Below are positions 56,984 to 64,000 of a stretch of 64,000 bases of DNA, piece by piece. The stretch is taken from NCBI GenBank assembly GCA_031292755.1, contig JARLGM010000007.1, positions 28,533 to 92,532 on the forward strand. Direction: 5' to 3'. Below the pieces are notes generated by a model, which saw only the letters and a list, made by a program, of their open reading frames with translations, searched no databases and was not told the origin of the DNA. The position numbers and the translations under genes were made by a program. The DNA comes from Candidatus Sulfopaludibacter sp. (GTDB taxonomy: Bacteria; Acidobacteriota; Terriglobia; Bryobacterales; Bryobacteraceae). Numbering within the stretch: the stretch's first letter is position 1; the number at the start of each line of letters is the position of its first letter.

Positions 56984-57503
56984 ATGATGATGCGCAAATC
57001 CGGGAAGAGCGGCGGTTGGGTGGACGCGTGGATTTCGGCGGGAGCGGGATTCTTCATTTGCGCCCTCGTCCTGTCAGCGGTGTTCGATCCGAAGATCCGG
57101 GTGCTGCATGCTCTTCAGGCGCTGATCTATGTTGCGGGTGATTTTGCTGACGCGGCGCCGCAACGCGTGGGGATTCGGCGCGGGCTTCACCATCGCCGCG
57201 TTCTGGAACTATACCAACCTGTTTGTCACCATATTCATTAAGGCCGGGTTACACCAGTTTTCTATTCTCCTCGGTACCGGCCATCTGCATCGACCCGACC
57301 TGTTGATCGCGGTGGTGGCAGCCGCGGGCCATTTCCTGATGATGGTCGCATGCCTGGCAGGATTCCTTTGCGGGCGTCCGGACGTCAGGCGATGGGGGCA
57401 GTTCGCCTCCGGAGGCATGCTTGCCGTGGGCTACTTCGCCTTGATTATTCTGACGACGGGCCCGCAATACATCGGCCTGTTGAAGCGGGTCTTTCATTTG
57501 TAA
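56984..57503 (+). pseudogene. Small membrane protein of the Hmc-like operon, frameshifted
   Basis: Two overlapping frames together make one membrane protein of about 172 aa. The first reads MMMRKSGKSGGWVDAWISAG, AGFFICALVLSAVFDPKIRV and LHALQALIYVAG; the second (from 57129) continues VILLTRRRNAWGFGAGFTIA, AFWNYTNLFVTIFIKAG, FLMMVACLAGFLCG and YFALIILTTGPQYIGLLKRV. A one-base surplus or two-base loss in the GGG at 57136-57138 explains the break. There are four likely helices. Position suggests an HmcD-like small subunit. Sequencing error and real frameshift are both possible. Confidence 0.65.
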
Positions 57504-57519
57504 CGGGCGGAGGGCGCGG

Positions 57520-58524
57520 TCAGGCTTCCTCCAGCGGCCGTGCCTGCACCGGGCGCGGCTGCTCGCGGATTCGCTTCACTACATTCCGCAGGGCGCGGCC
57601 ATACCCCTCGAAATGCACTTCCATGATGTCTCCATCCTGCAGCCGGATGCCCTCGCCGAAGCTGAATGCGTCCGCACCGAAGTAATGAATATGTAAGTCG
57701 CCCGGCCTCCGGTGCGCCTCGAATTTGAAGTGGTGATGCTCCAGGTTGGCCACCGAATGAGACATTGTCTCTTCCCCGGTGCGGATCGATCGCGACCAGA
57801 GCCGGCTTCCGCCGCGCTCAATCGAAACGGTGCCGGGCACGTCGTCAAACCCGGCGCCAATCACCAGTTCCGGGCCGATGGCGCAGGTTCGCAGCTTCGA
57901 TGCCGCCAGGTAGAGGTAGTTACGGCGCTCGAATTCGTGGTCGGAAAACTCATTGCCCTGGGTGAACCCGATGCGCCTGGGCACTCCGGCGTCATCGATC
58001 AGGTAGACGCCGGCAATCTCAGGCTCCTCTCCTCCATCCTCCGCGAAACCGGGAACGGTCAAGGCTTCGTTATGTGCCCGCAGCGAGGTTCCGTTGCCTT
58101 TATAGAACCACTCCGGCGCCACGCCGATCTCGCCCGGCGCCGGCTTGCCGCCCTCGACGCCCCAACGATACATTCGCATGCTGTCCGTGAGGTCTTCCGG
58201 CTTTCCGTGCATGGCCTGGCGGTTTTTAGCACTGGCAACGTGGGTGAGTCCGGTGCCGCTCACCAGACATCGCGCCGGCTCTTCCGGATGATCGGCCGCG
58301 GGAAGCAGTTGCCCCTCCGAAGTCCCTGCATAGACCTCGTCATAGGGCAACTGCTCCTTCCCTTGCAGGCTCTTCACGACAGCCGCGAGGCTGCGCTTTT
58401 CGGAAATGCACACCTGGGCCAGATCGTACACCGAAACGCAACCCTCCAGAAGCAGCAGGAGCGGCTCCTGCACTACAGCCAAGCTTCTGCCGCCGGGCCC
58501 CTTCAACTGCACCAGGCGGATCAT
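57520..58524 (-). CDS. AraD1/GguC-type fumarylacetoacetate-hydrolase-family protein
   Basis: 334-aa cytoplasmic enzyme of the FAH fold, AraD1/GguC branch. Landmarks: VSGTGLTHVASAKNRQAMHG, APEWFYKGNGTSLRAHNEAL, EEPEIAGVYLIDDAGVPRR, GNEFSDHEFERRNYLYLAASK (metal/substrate site) and FGEGIRLQDGDIMEVHFEGYG. Members act late in sugar-acid catabolism as dehydratases or diketo-acid hydrolases. Its ATG overlaps the stop of the rhamnonate dehydratase gene (ATGA), and it is last in the MFS-dehydratase-FAH operon, so it probably uses the product made by that dehydratase. The exact reaction is inferred. Confidence 0.82.
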   Translation of the reverse strand: MIRLVQLKGPGGRSLAVVQEPLLLLLEGCVSVYDLAQVCISEKRSLAAVVKSLQGKEQLPYDEVYAGTSEGQLLPAADHPEEPARCLVSGTGLTHVASAKNRQAMHGKPEDLTDSMRMYRWGVEGGKPAPGEIGVAPEWFYKGNGTSLRAHNEALTVPGFAEDGGEEPEIAGVYLIDDAGVPRRIGFTQGNEFSDHEFERRNYLYLAASKLRTCAIGPELVIGAGFDDVPGTVSIERGGSRLWSRSIRTGEETMSHSVANLEHHHFKFEAHRRPGDLHIHYFGADAFSFGEGIRLQDGDIMEVHFEGYGRALRNVVKRIREQPRPVQARPLEEA

Positions 58525-59726
58525 TTGCGGCCGCCTCCCGCCGTTTCTTTGCCCGCTTCGATCACGTCGAAATTGGTCAGCGCGCCCTCTCGAATCGTCA
58601 CGCCCAGGCCGGGCAGATCGTCCCGCAGGTCGATGAATCCGTCCTGCGGCGTGGGTTCGCCTTCGAAAATGTACCAGAACAGTTCGTTGCCGATCTCCAC
58701 GTCCACCACCGGGAAGAACTCCGCCATGGGTGAGTTGTAACTCGCCATGACCACGTGGAAGTTGTGCATCTGTCCGGCGTGCGGCACCACGGGAACCGAG
58801 AAGGATTCCGCCAGTGCCGCCACCTTACGTGCCTGCGTGATGCCGCCCACGCGGTTAGTGTCGAACTGAATCACATCCACCGCCCGCGCTTCCAGCAAGT
58901 CGCGAAATCCGTAGGATGTGAACTCGTGCTCCCCGCCGGCAATCGGAATACGTCCCAAAGCCTTCAACGCAGCATATCCGGCGATATCGTCGGGAATCAC
59001 GGGCTCTTCGAGCCAGCGGAGGCGGTAAGGCTCCAGGAGCGGAATCATCCGCCGGGCATACTCCAAAGTCCATCCCATATATGCGTCGGCCATCAGATCT
59101 GTTTCGTAGCCGATCGCCTCGCGCACCGTGCGCACCAGTTCCAGGTTGCGCTCCATGCCGGCCGCGCCATCCACCGGACCCCATCCGAAACGTAGTTTCA
59201 TGGCGCGATATCCCTGTCTCTTGTAAGCGCCGGCTTCGGCCGCCAGTTGATCCAGGGGCTGGCTGTACAACCTGCTGGCATACACCGGAATCTTCTGTTT
59301 CGTGCGGCCGCCCAACAGTTTGAACACGGGTTGCCCGGCGGCTTTTCCCAGAATGTCCCACAACGCGATGTCCACGGCGCTGATGGCCGCCATGCCGATG
59401 CCCTTGCGGCCGAACGCCATGGTATTGCGGTACATGTGCTGCCATAGCGCTTCCACGTCCCACGGATCGCGCCCCATCAGAATCGGTTTCAGGTAAACGT
59501 CGATGATGTCCTGGGCGACTCGCGGAGCCAGGGCTGCGTTGCCGATGCCGGCGTGCCCGGCGTCGGTAAAGATTTCGACAATCAACCAGCCATGAAACCG
59601 GAAGCTGGCCATGGAATCGTCAGGCAGCGCCAGCAGGTCCATCGGATTGGCGCAGAAGTGCGGTTGTGGGGGCACCGTGGGCCCCCTCCATTCCACCACG
59701 CGGGTTCGAACCTCCGTAATCTTCAT
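58521..59726 (-). CDS. rhmD: L-rhamnonate dehydratase-like enolase-superfamily enzyme
   Basis: 401-aa mandelate-racemase-type enolase. It fits L-rhamnonate dehydratase in length and motifs: PMDLLALPDDSMASFRFHGW, VDIALWDILGKAAGQPVFKL, YRAMKLRFGWGP (base and metal-site region), DLMADAYMGWTLEYA, LRWLEEPVIPDD, IPIAGGEHEFTSYGF (metal ligands D, E, E) and VPHAGQMHNFHVVMAS (catalytic His). It turns L-rhamnonate into 2-keto-3-deoxy-L-rhamnonate. ATG 59726 is the canonical start and overlaps the MFS stop (ATGA). Specificity within the family could be a related sugar acid. Confidence 0.85.
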   Translation of the reverse strand: MKITEVRTRVVEWRGPTVPPQPHFCANPMDLLALPDDSMASFRFHGWLIVEIFTDAGHAGIGNAALAPRVAQDIIDVYLKPILMGRDPWDVEALWQHMYRNTMAFGRKGIGMAAISAVDIALWDILGKAAGQPVFKLLGGRTKQKIPVYASRLYSQPLDQLAAEAGAYKRQGYRAMKLRFGWGPVDGAAGMERNLELVRTVREAIGYETDLMADAYMGWTLEYARRMIPLLEPYRLRWLEEPVIPDDIAGYAALKALGRIPIAGGEHEFTSYGFRDLLEARAVDVIQFDTNRVGGITQARKVAALAESFSVPVVPHAGQMHNFHVVMASYNSPMAEFFPVVDVEIGNELFWYIFEGEPTPQDGFIDLRDDLPGLGVTIREGALTNFDVIEAGKETAGGGRK

Positions 59727-60994
59727 ATCATCACCTCGAGGAATTTTGCGCGCACCAGATCGACCCGGCGCACAGAAAGCAGAATGATCAAAAATGCGGC
59801 GACATGGAACGTGCTCACCGCCAGGAAGACGGGGCCGTAGCCGAAACCGTGATCCAGAAGGTATCCGGCAATCAGGCCAAAAACCGCCCCACCAATCGCG
59901 CCGCCGAAACCCACCATGCCGGCCACCGATCCCACCGCGCGCTGCGGAAAGAGGTCCGCCGGTAGAATCATCACCAGCGTGGACCATGATTGCTGCCCGA
60001 AAAATGCAATGCTGAACAGCACCAGCGCCAAGTTTACCGGTGCATGCGTGAGAAACAGAATGCACGGCATCATGGCCGCGCTGGCACCCAAAGCGGCCTT
60101 GCGCGCGAAATTCAGGCTGTGTCCCCGCTGGATCAATTTACTGGAAAGCCAGCCTCCGCAGAGGCTGCCCACGCCGGAAAATGCGTAGGGAATCCAGGCG
60201 AAGGCGCCCACCGCTTTGATGTCGAAGCCGCGGGCGTCATAGAGATATTTCGGTAGCCAGAACAGGTAGAAGTACCAGGCCGCATCGCTGAGAAATTTTG
60301 CCGAGACCAGGCCCCATACCTGCGGCAGCGCGAGCAGCCGGAACCATTCGCCCGCGGGCCGGATGTCACTTTCCGTATACGCCAACGCCTCATCGAGACC
60401 GGCGCGTTCGAAGAAGCCGAGTTGGGGATGGCTGCGCGCCGGCTGGTATCGCTTCCACCAGAACAACGTCCACAACAACCCGATGGCGCCGGAAGCGAAG
60501 AACACCCATCGCCAGTTGAGCCCCGTAATAATGAGCGAAATGGCCGGCGGAGCGATCACGGCGCCGACTGCGGTTCCCGCGTTGATGATCCCCATGGCGG
60601 TGGACCGTTCGCGGGCAGGAAACCACTCCGCCACGGCTTTGGTGGCAGCCGGAAAACCGCCCCCTTCGCCGGCGCCCAGCAGTAACCTGCTCCCGGCCAG
60701 CATGCCGAAACTGCGCGCCAGTCCGTGGCTGGCGCATGCCAGCGACCACCACAGCATGATCCATGCGAAGCCGGCTCTGGTTCCTATGGCGTCGATCAGT
60801 TTTCCTCCGCCTGCGTACATCACCGCATACGCGATCAGGAAGCAGGCCTGCAACTGGGAAAACTGCGTGTTGGAGATGGGGATCTCGCGCTGGATGGCGG
60901 CGATCGCCACGGGCAATGTCTGCCGGTCGAAATAGCTGATTGCGATCGCGGCACTGAGGAGGAGCGAGATTCGCCAGCGGAGGTTCCGAATCAT
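59723..60994 (-). CDS. MFS sugar-acid transporter (ExuT/GudP-like)
   Basis: 423-aa inner-membrane transporter with twelve helices. The first-helix motif SYFDRQTLPVAIAAIQREI is typical of the anion:cation symporter branch (hexuronate, glucarate). The cytoplasmic loop has AEWFPARERSTAMGIINAGTAVG and WFPARE; the second half has VGSVAGMVGFGGAIGGAVFG. It is first in the operon MFS-rhmD-FAH, with overlapping stop/start codons, so it should import the sugar acid that the next genes break down. ATG 60994 (MIRNLRWRISLLL) is preferred over a TTG eight codons upstream. Divergent from the GH39 gene. Confidence 0.9.
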   Translation of the reverse strand: MIRNLRWRISLLLSAAIAISYFDRQTLPVAIAAIQREIPISNTQFSQLQACFLIAYAVMYAGGGKLIDAIGTRAGFAWIMLWWSLACASHGLARSFGMLAGSRLLLGAGEGGGFPAATKAVAEWFPARERSTAMGIINAGTAVGAVIAPPAISLIITGLNWRWVFFASGAIGLLWTLFWWKRYQPARSHPQLGFFERAGLDEALAYTESDIRPAGEWFRLLALPQVWGLVSAKFLSDAAWYFYLFWLPKYLYDARGFDIKAVGAFAWIPYAFSGVGSLCGGWLSSKLIQRGHSLNFARKAALGASAAMMPCILFLTHAPVNLALVLFSIAFFGQQSWSTLVMILPADLFPQRAVGSVAGMVGFGGAIGGAVFGLIAGYLLDHGFGYGPVFLAVSTFHVAAFLIILLSVRRVDLVRAKFLEVMI

Positions 60995-61026
60995 TCTGTT
61001 GAAGATAAGATGGTACAACCAAAGAA

Positions 61027-62691
61027 ATGAAACTGCTATTGTTGAGTGCCCTCTGCCTGGTGTGGGCGATACCGGCGAACGCCCAGTTTCCCGTGACCAT
61101 AACGGTGGATGCGGCGAAAAGCCTCGGGGAACTGAAACCGATCTGGCGCATGTTCGGCGCGGATGAACCGAACTACGCCACCATGAAGGACGGGAAGAAA
61201 CTGCTTGCGGAACTGGGCGAGTTGCGGCCCAACGACATCTTCTTCCGCGCCCACAATCTGCTTTGCACGGGCGATGGCACGCCCGCGCTCAAGTGGGGCA
61301 GCACCGGCATTTACACCGAAGACAAAGAGGGAAAACCAATCTATAACTGGACCGTGATAGACCGCATCTTCGACACGTACCGGGCGCGTGGCGTGCGGCC
61401 CTACCTGCAGATCGGCTTCATGCCGGAAGCGCTCTCGATCCACCCCGAGCCCTACCAGCACGAATGGCGTCCCGGAGCCGGCTACAACAGGATTGCCACG
61501 GGATGGTCTTACCCGCCGAAGGATTACGCCAGGTTCGCCGGGCTGGTTTACCAGTGGGTGAAGCATTGCGTCGACCGTTACGGCCGCGCCGAAGTGGAGC
61601 ACTGGTACTTTGAAGTCTGGAACGAATCCAACAGCTCTTCGTACTGGCATGGAACTCCGGAGGACCTGTACAAGTTGCACGACTTCGCCGTAGATGCCGT
61701 GCGCCGGGCGCTGCCCACCGCACGCGTCGGCGGTCCGGACATGGCCGGCACCGGCGGGCGGTTCATGGAGAATTTCATGAAGCACGTGGTGGACGGGACG
61801 AATTACGCCACCGGACAGCGTGGCACCCCGACGGATTTCCTTTCCTTTCACGCCAAGGGGAGCCCGGGGTTTGTGGATGGCCACGTGCGCCTCGGAATCG
61901 CGGCCCAGCTCAGAACGATTGACCAGGGCTTCGCCATGATCGCGAATGTTCCAGAGCTGAAGAACAAGCCGATCGTGATCGGCGAATCCGACCCGGACGG
62001 TTGCGCCGCATGTCAGGGACCGCAACTCGGCTACCGCAACACCACGATGTATTCGAGCTACACGGCGGCCACCTTCGGGCGGGAGCACGCCCTGGCGGCT
62101 CGCCGCGGTGTGAATCTCGATGCCGCGCTGACCTGGGCCTTTGAGTTCGAGGACCAGCCGTTTTTCGCGGGACAGCGAACCCTGGCAAACAATGGCATCG
62201 ATCTGCCGGTGATGAACGTGTTCCGCATGTTCAGCCGCATGAGCGGTCAACGGATCGAGGCCAGCAGTTCCGAAGAGACGCCGCTGGATGACATTCTGAG
62301 AAACGGCGTGCGCGGGAAGCCGGACGTCGGCGCGCTGGCCAGTATCGACGCGAAAAAGCTGACCGTGCTCACCTGGTATTATCACGACGACGATGTAGCG
62401 GGACCCGATGCCGACATCGAATTCACGCTGAATCATCTGCCTCTGGCTAACGGTGAAGCGCGGCTGGCGCAATACCGCATCGATCGCACTCACAGCAACG
62501 CCTTTACGGTGTGGCAGAACCTGGGCTCGCCCACGGCGCCGACCGATGCGCAATACGCTCAGCTTCTCAAAGCCGGCCAACTAGAGGCCGATTCTCTTTC
62601 GCCGGCCGCGGTGTCCGTGAAGGACGGCACGGCGAAACTCAAGCTCACGCTGCCGCGCCAGGGAGTTTCCCTCCTTGTTCTGGAGTGGTAG
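61027..62691 (+). CDS. Secreted GH39-type glycosidase (beta-xylosidase-like)
   Basis: 554-aa exported enzyme. Signal peptide LLLLSALCLVWAIPANAQ; TIM barrel of the GH39 type with RMFGADEPNYATMKDGKKLL, YLQIGFMPEALSIHP, WYFEVWNESNSSSYW (E is the acid/base), VGGPDMAGTGG, DFLSFHAKGSPG and KPIVIGESDPDGC (E is the probable nucleophile). A C-terminal beta domain (LTVLTWYYHDDDVAG, VSLLVLEW) is usual for the family. GH39 covers beta-xylosidase and alpha-L-iduronidase activity. The start is close to divergent MFS gene promoters; both may be regulated together for plant hemicellulose or rhamnogalacturonan use. Confidence 0.85.
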   Translation: MKLLLLSALCLVWAIPANAQFPVTITVDAAKSLGELKPIWRMFGADEPNYATMKDGKKLLAELGELRPNDIFFRAHNLLCTGDGTPALKWGSTGIYTEDKEGKPIYNWTVIDRIFDTYRARGVRPYLQIGFMPEALSIHPEPYQHEWRPGAGYNRIATGWSYPPKDYARFAGLVYQWVKHCVDRYGRAEVEHWYFEVWNESNSSSYWHGTPEDLYKLHDFAVDAVRRALPTARVGGPDMAGTGGRFMENFMKHVVDGTNYATGQRGTPTDFLSFHAKGSPGFVDGHVRLGIAAQLRTIDQGFAMIANVPELKNKPIVIGESDPDGCAACQGPQLGYRNTTMYSSYTAATFGREHALAARRGVNLDAALTWAFEFEDQPFFAGQRTLANNGIDLPVMNVFRMFSRMSGQRIEASSSEETPLDDILRNGVRGKPDVGALASIDAKKLTVLTWYYHDDDVAGPDADIEFTLNHLPLANGEARLAQYRIDRTHSNAFTVWQNLGSPTAPTDAQYAQLLKAGQLEADSLSPAAVSVKDGTAKLKLTLPRQGVSLLVLEW

Positions 62692-62711
62692 CCCTGCGGA
62701 AGGGTGCTTCG

Positions 62712-64000
62712 TTACCACATCAAACGCAGAGCGAGCTGCGTTGTCCGCGGCAGGTTGGCAGGGCCATTGGGAATGGTGCCAAAGCTCGGGCTGGTGGGGC
62801 TCAGGTTCGGCCCGTTGAACAACGGGTGATTGAAGAAATTGAAAAACTCCGCGCGGAATTCCAGCGTCAGTCTTTCGTGGATTGGAATATCCTTGATCAC
62901 CGAGAAATCCACGTTGTTGGTATTATCCGAGCGCAGGTTGCTGAAGCGCGGCGGAAAGGTCCGCAGGTTATCGGAGAGCTGGTCGTTCGGGTTGCGGTCG
63001 AAAGGCGCGGTGTTGAAGGTATGGTTGGGGTTGTGCGGATCGATATTCAGGGGTCCACCGAGATAGATCACATTGCCCCAGCCTAACGGGCCGCCCGTCT
63101 CATACGTATAAATGAAGTTGGTGATCCAACCGCCGATGACGCGGTCCACCAGCGGGCCGGCGCCGGCAGCGAAGTGTCTTCCTTTCCCGAATGGCAGCCC
63201 GTACCGGCCGCTGACCACCACGCGATGCGGATGGTCGATCGAGTCGACATAGTTCTCCGGGGACGGATCCTGCGCATTCAGGCGCGTGGTGTAGGACATC
63301 AGCCGCGAGTAGGAGTAGTTGGCCAGGAGTTGCAGCCCGTTGGAGAAGCGCTTCTCCAGGCGCATCGACAGCATATCGAAAAACGAGCTGAAGTCGTTGA
63401 CGCCGTCCTCCGTCACGCCGGTGAATTGCGGGTAGGGAAGCAGAAGTTGGGACACATGCACGGTGCTGCCGCTGATCCCCACACCGGGTATGAGGTTGTG
63501 GAACGGGCTGGCCACATTCGCGGACAGCAGGTTGATGGTGGCGTTATCGCGGAACGGAAGCGTGCTGAGATACTGGCCCGGCACATAGTCGAGGGATTGG
63601 TTATCGGTCAGGTGGATGGCATGGCTGCCCTGATAGCCGATCTCGAAAACCACGTTCTGGCCAAACTGCCGCTCGATGTCCAAATCCCACCGCATCGAAT
63701 AGGGATTCACAGGAGAGGGATTGTAGAACGAGACGCCTTGCCCCAGGTAGGTCGAGAGTCCTTGTGAGGAGCCGGAGGGATGCAGGAAGCCACCGGGGAA
63801 AGGGTTGGAGAGCGTGGCATTGACGGTCAGGTATCCGTCCAACGTCGGCAGGAACGGAGTGGACTGGCTGAAGCCCGGCTGAATGATTCCATTCACGCCG
63901 ATGGGGGTGACGAACACGCCGAACCCTCCGCGGATCACCGTTTTGGCACCGGCGCCCCACGGCGACCACGCAAAACCGAAACGCGGGCTGAAAAAGTGCG
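62712..64000 (-). CDS. TonB-dependent receptor (Oar-like), C-terminal part, cut by the window edge
   Basis: The visible 429 codons are the end of an outer-membrane beta-barrel: GGFGVFVTPIGVNGI, WDLDIERQFGQNVVFEIGYQGS, SMRLEKRFSNGLQLLANYSYSR, RVVVSGRYGLPFGKG, VDFSVIKDIPIHERLTLEFR, AEFFNFFNHPLFNGPN and the aromatic C-terminus ALRLMW. The N-terminal signal, regulatory and plug domains lie beyond 64000, where the frame stays open. The gene is convergent with GH39 and is a candidate for oligosaccharide uptake together with it. Confidence 0.88.
   Translation of the reverse strand, partial: HFFSPRFGFAWSPWGAGAKTVIRGGFGVFVTPIGVNGIIQPGFSQSTPFLPTLDGYLTVNATLSNPFPGGFLHPSGSSQGLSTYLGQGVSFYNPSPVNPYSMRWDLDIERQFGQNVVFEIGYQGSHAIHLTDNQSLDYVPGQYLSTLPFRDNATINLLSANVASPFHNLIPGVGISGSTVHVSQLLLPYPQFTGVTEDGVNDFSSFFDMLSMRLEKRFSNGLQLLANYSYSRLMSYTTRLNAQDPSPENYVDSIDHPHRVVVSGRYGLPFGKGRHFAAGAGPLVDRVIGGWITNFIYTYETGGPLGWGNVIYLGGPLNIDPHNPNHTFNTAPFDRNPNDQLSDNLRTFPPRFSNLRSDNTNNVDFSVIKDIPIHERLTLEFRAEFFNFFNHPLFNGPNLSPTSPSFGTIPNGPANLPRTTQLALRLMW

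Overview
The window looks like chromosomal DNA of an acidobacterium of the Solibacter/Bryobacter type. This is inference from gene content: a stand-alone TIGR03437 (Solibacter-type C-terminal domain) protein, giant Oar-like TonB-dependent receptors with a carboxypeptidase-regulatory N-domain, an ADOP-type permease, VPS10/BNR and CRTAC1-type secreted proteins, a PEP-CTERM protein and plant-polysaccharide enzymes, all in GC-rich DNA. No rRNA, tRNA, CRISPR array or insertion sequence was recognised.

Layout. 1-1.5 kb: a GH28 pectinase gene interrupted by a homopolymer frameshift. 1.7-4.7 kb: a tight housekeeping operon, rsfS-rlmH-accD-folC. 4.7-9.9 kb: large exported proteins (BNR/VPS10 propeller, Tat-exported TIM-barrel hydrolase-like protein, glycine-rich protein). 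10-18.5 kb: two tandem paralogous TonB-dependent receptors, each with its own promoter and terminator. 18.5-19.3 kb: a VapBC toxin-antitoxin pair. 19.3-26 kb: periplasmic TPR and FKBP-DinB proteins, then a divergent block with CRTAC1, an octahaem cytochrome/TPR protein and a TIGR03437 protein. 26-29.8 kb: an operon of ECF sigma factor, membrane protein, ABC permease and ABC ATPase, ending in a small ArsC/Spx-family gene whose first redox cysteine is an in-frame UGA followed by a hairpin with SECIS-like geometry. 29.8-34.2 kb: serS, a tiny zinc-ribbon-like protein, hemB and a rhodanese/beta-lactamase fusion. 34.3-42.3 kb: a surface-polysaccharide locus and a PEP-CTERM protein. 42.6-48.1 kb: a decayed TPR-like gene, an ADOP permease, an RraA-like protein and an alginate-export-type porin. 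48.8-57.5 kb: a redox/sulfur module (cytidylate-kinase-like/BON protein, TauE/SafE exporter, TIGR02186 protein, then an Hmc/Tmc-like membrane complex with NrfD fused to a hexahaem cytochrome). 57.5-64 kb: sugar-acid catabolism (MFS transporter, rhamnonate dehydratase, AraD1/FAH protein), a GH39 glycosidase and the end of another TonB-dependent receptor.

How it fits together: both ends serve pectin/rhamnogalacturonan use (GH28, GH39, outer-membrane receptors, sugar-acid transporter and dehydratase). The middle holds electron-transfer and envelope systems. The two most unusual items are the probable selenocysteine-containing ArsC-like protein at 26.0-26.3 kb and the fused Hmc-like respiratory complex at 52-57 kb. 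Three genes carry frameshifts, so draft-assembly error must be kept in mind throughout.
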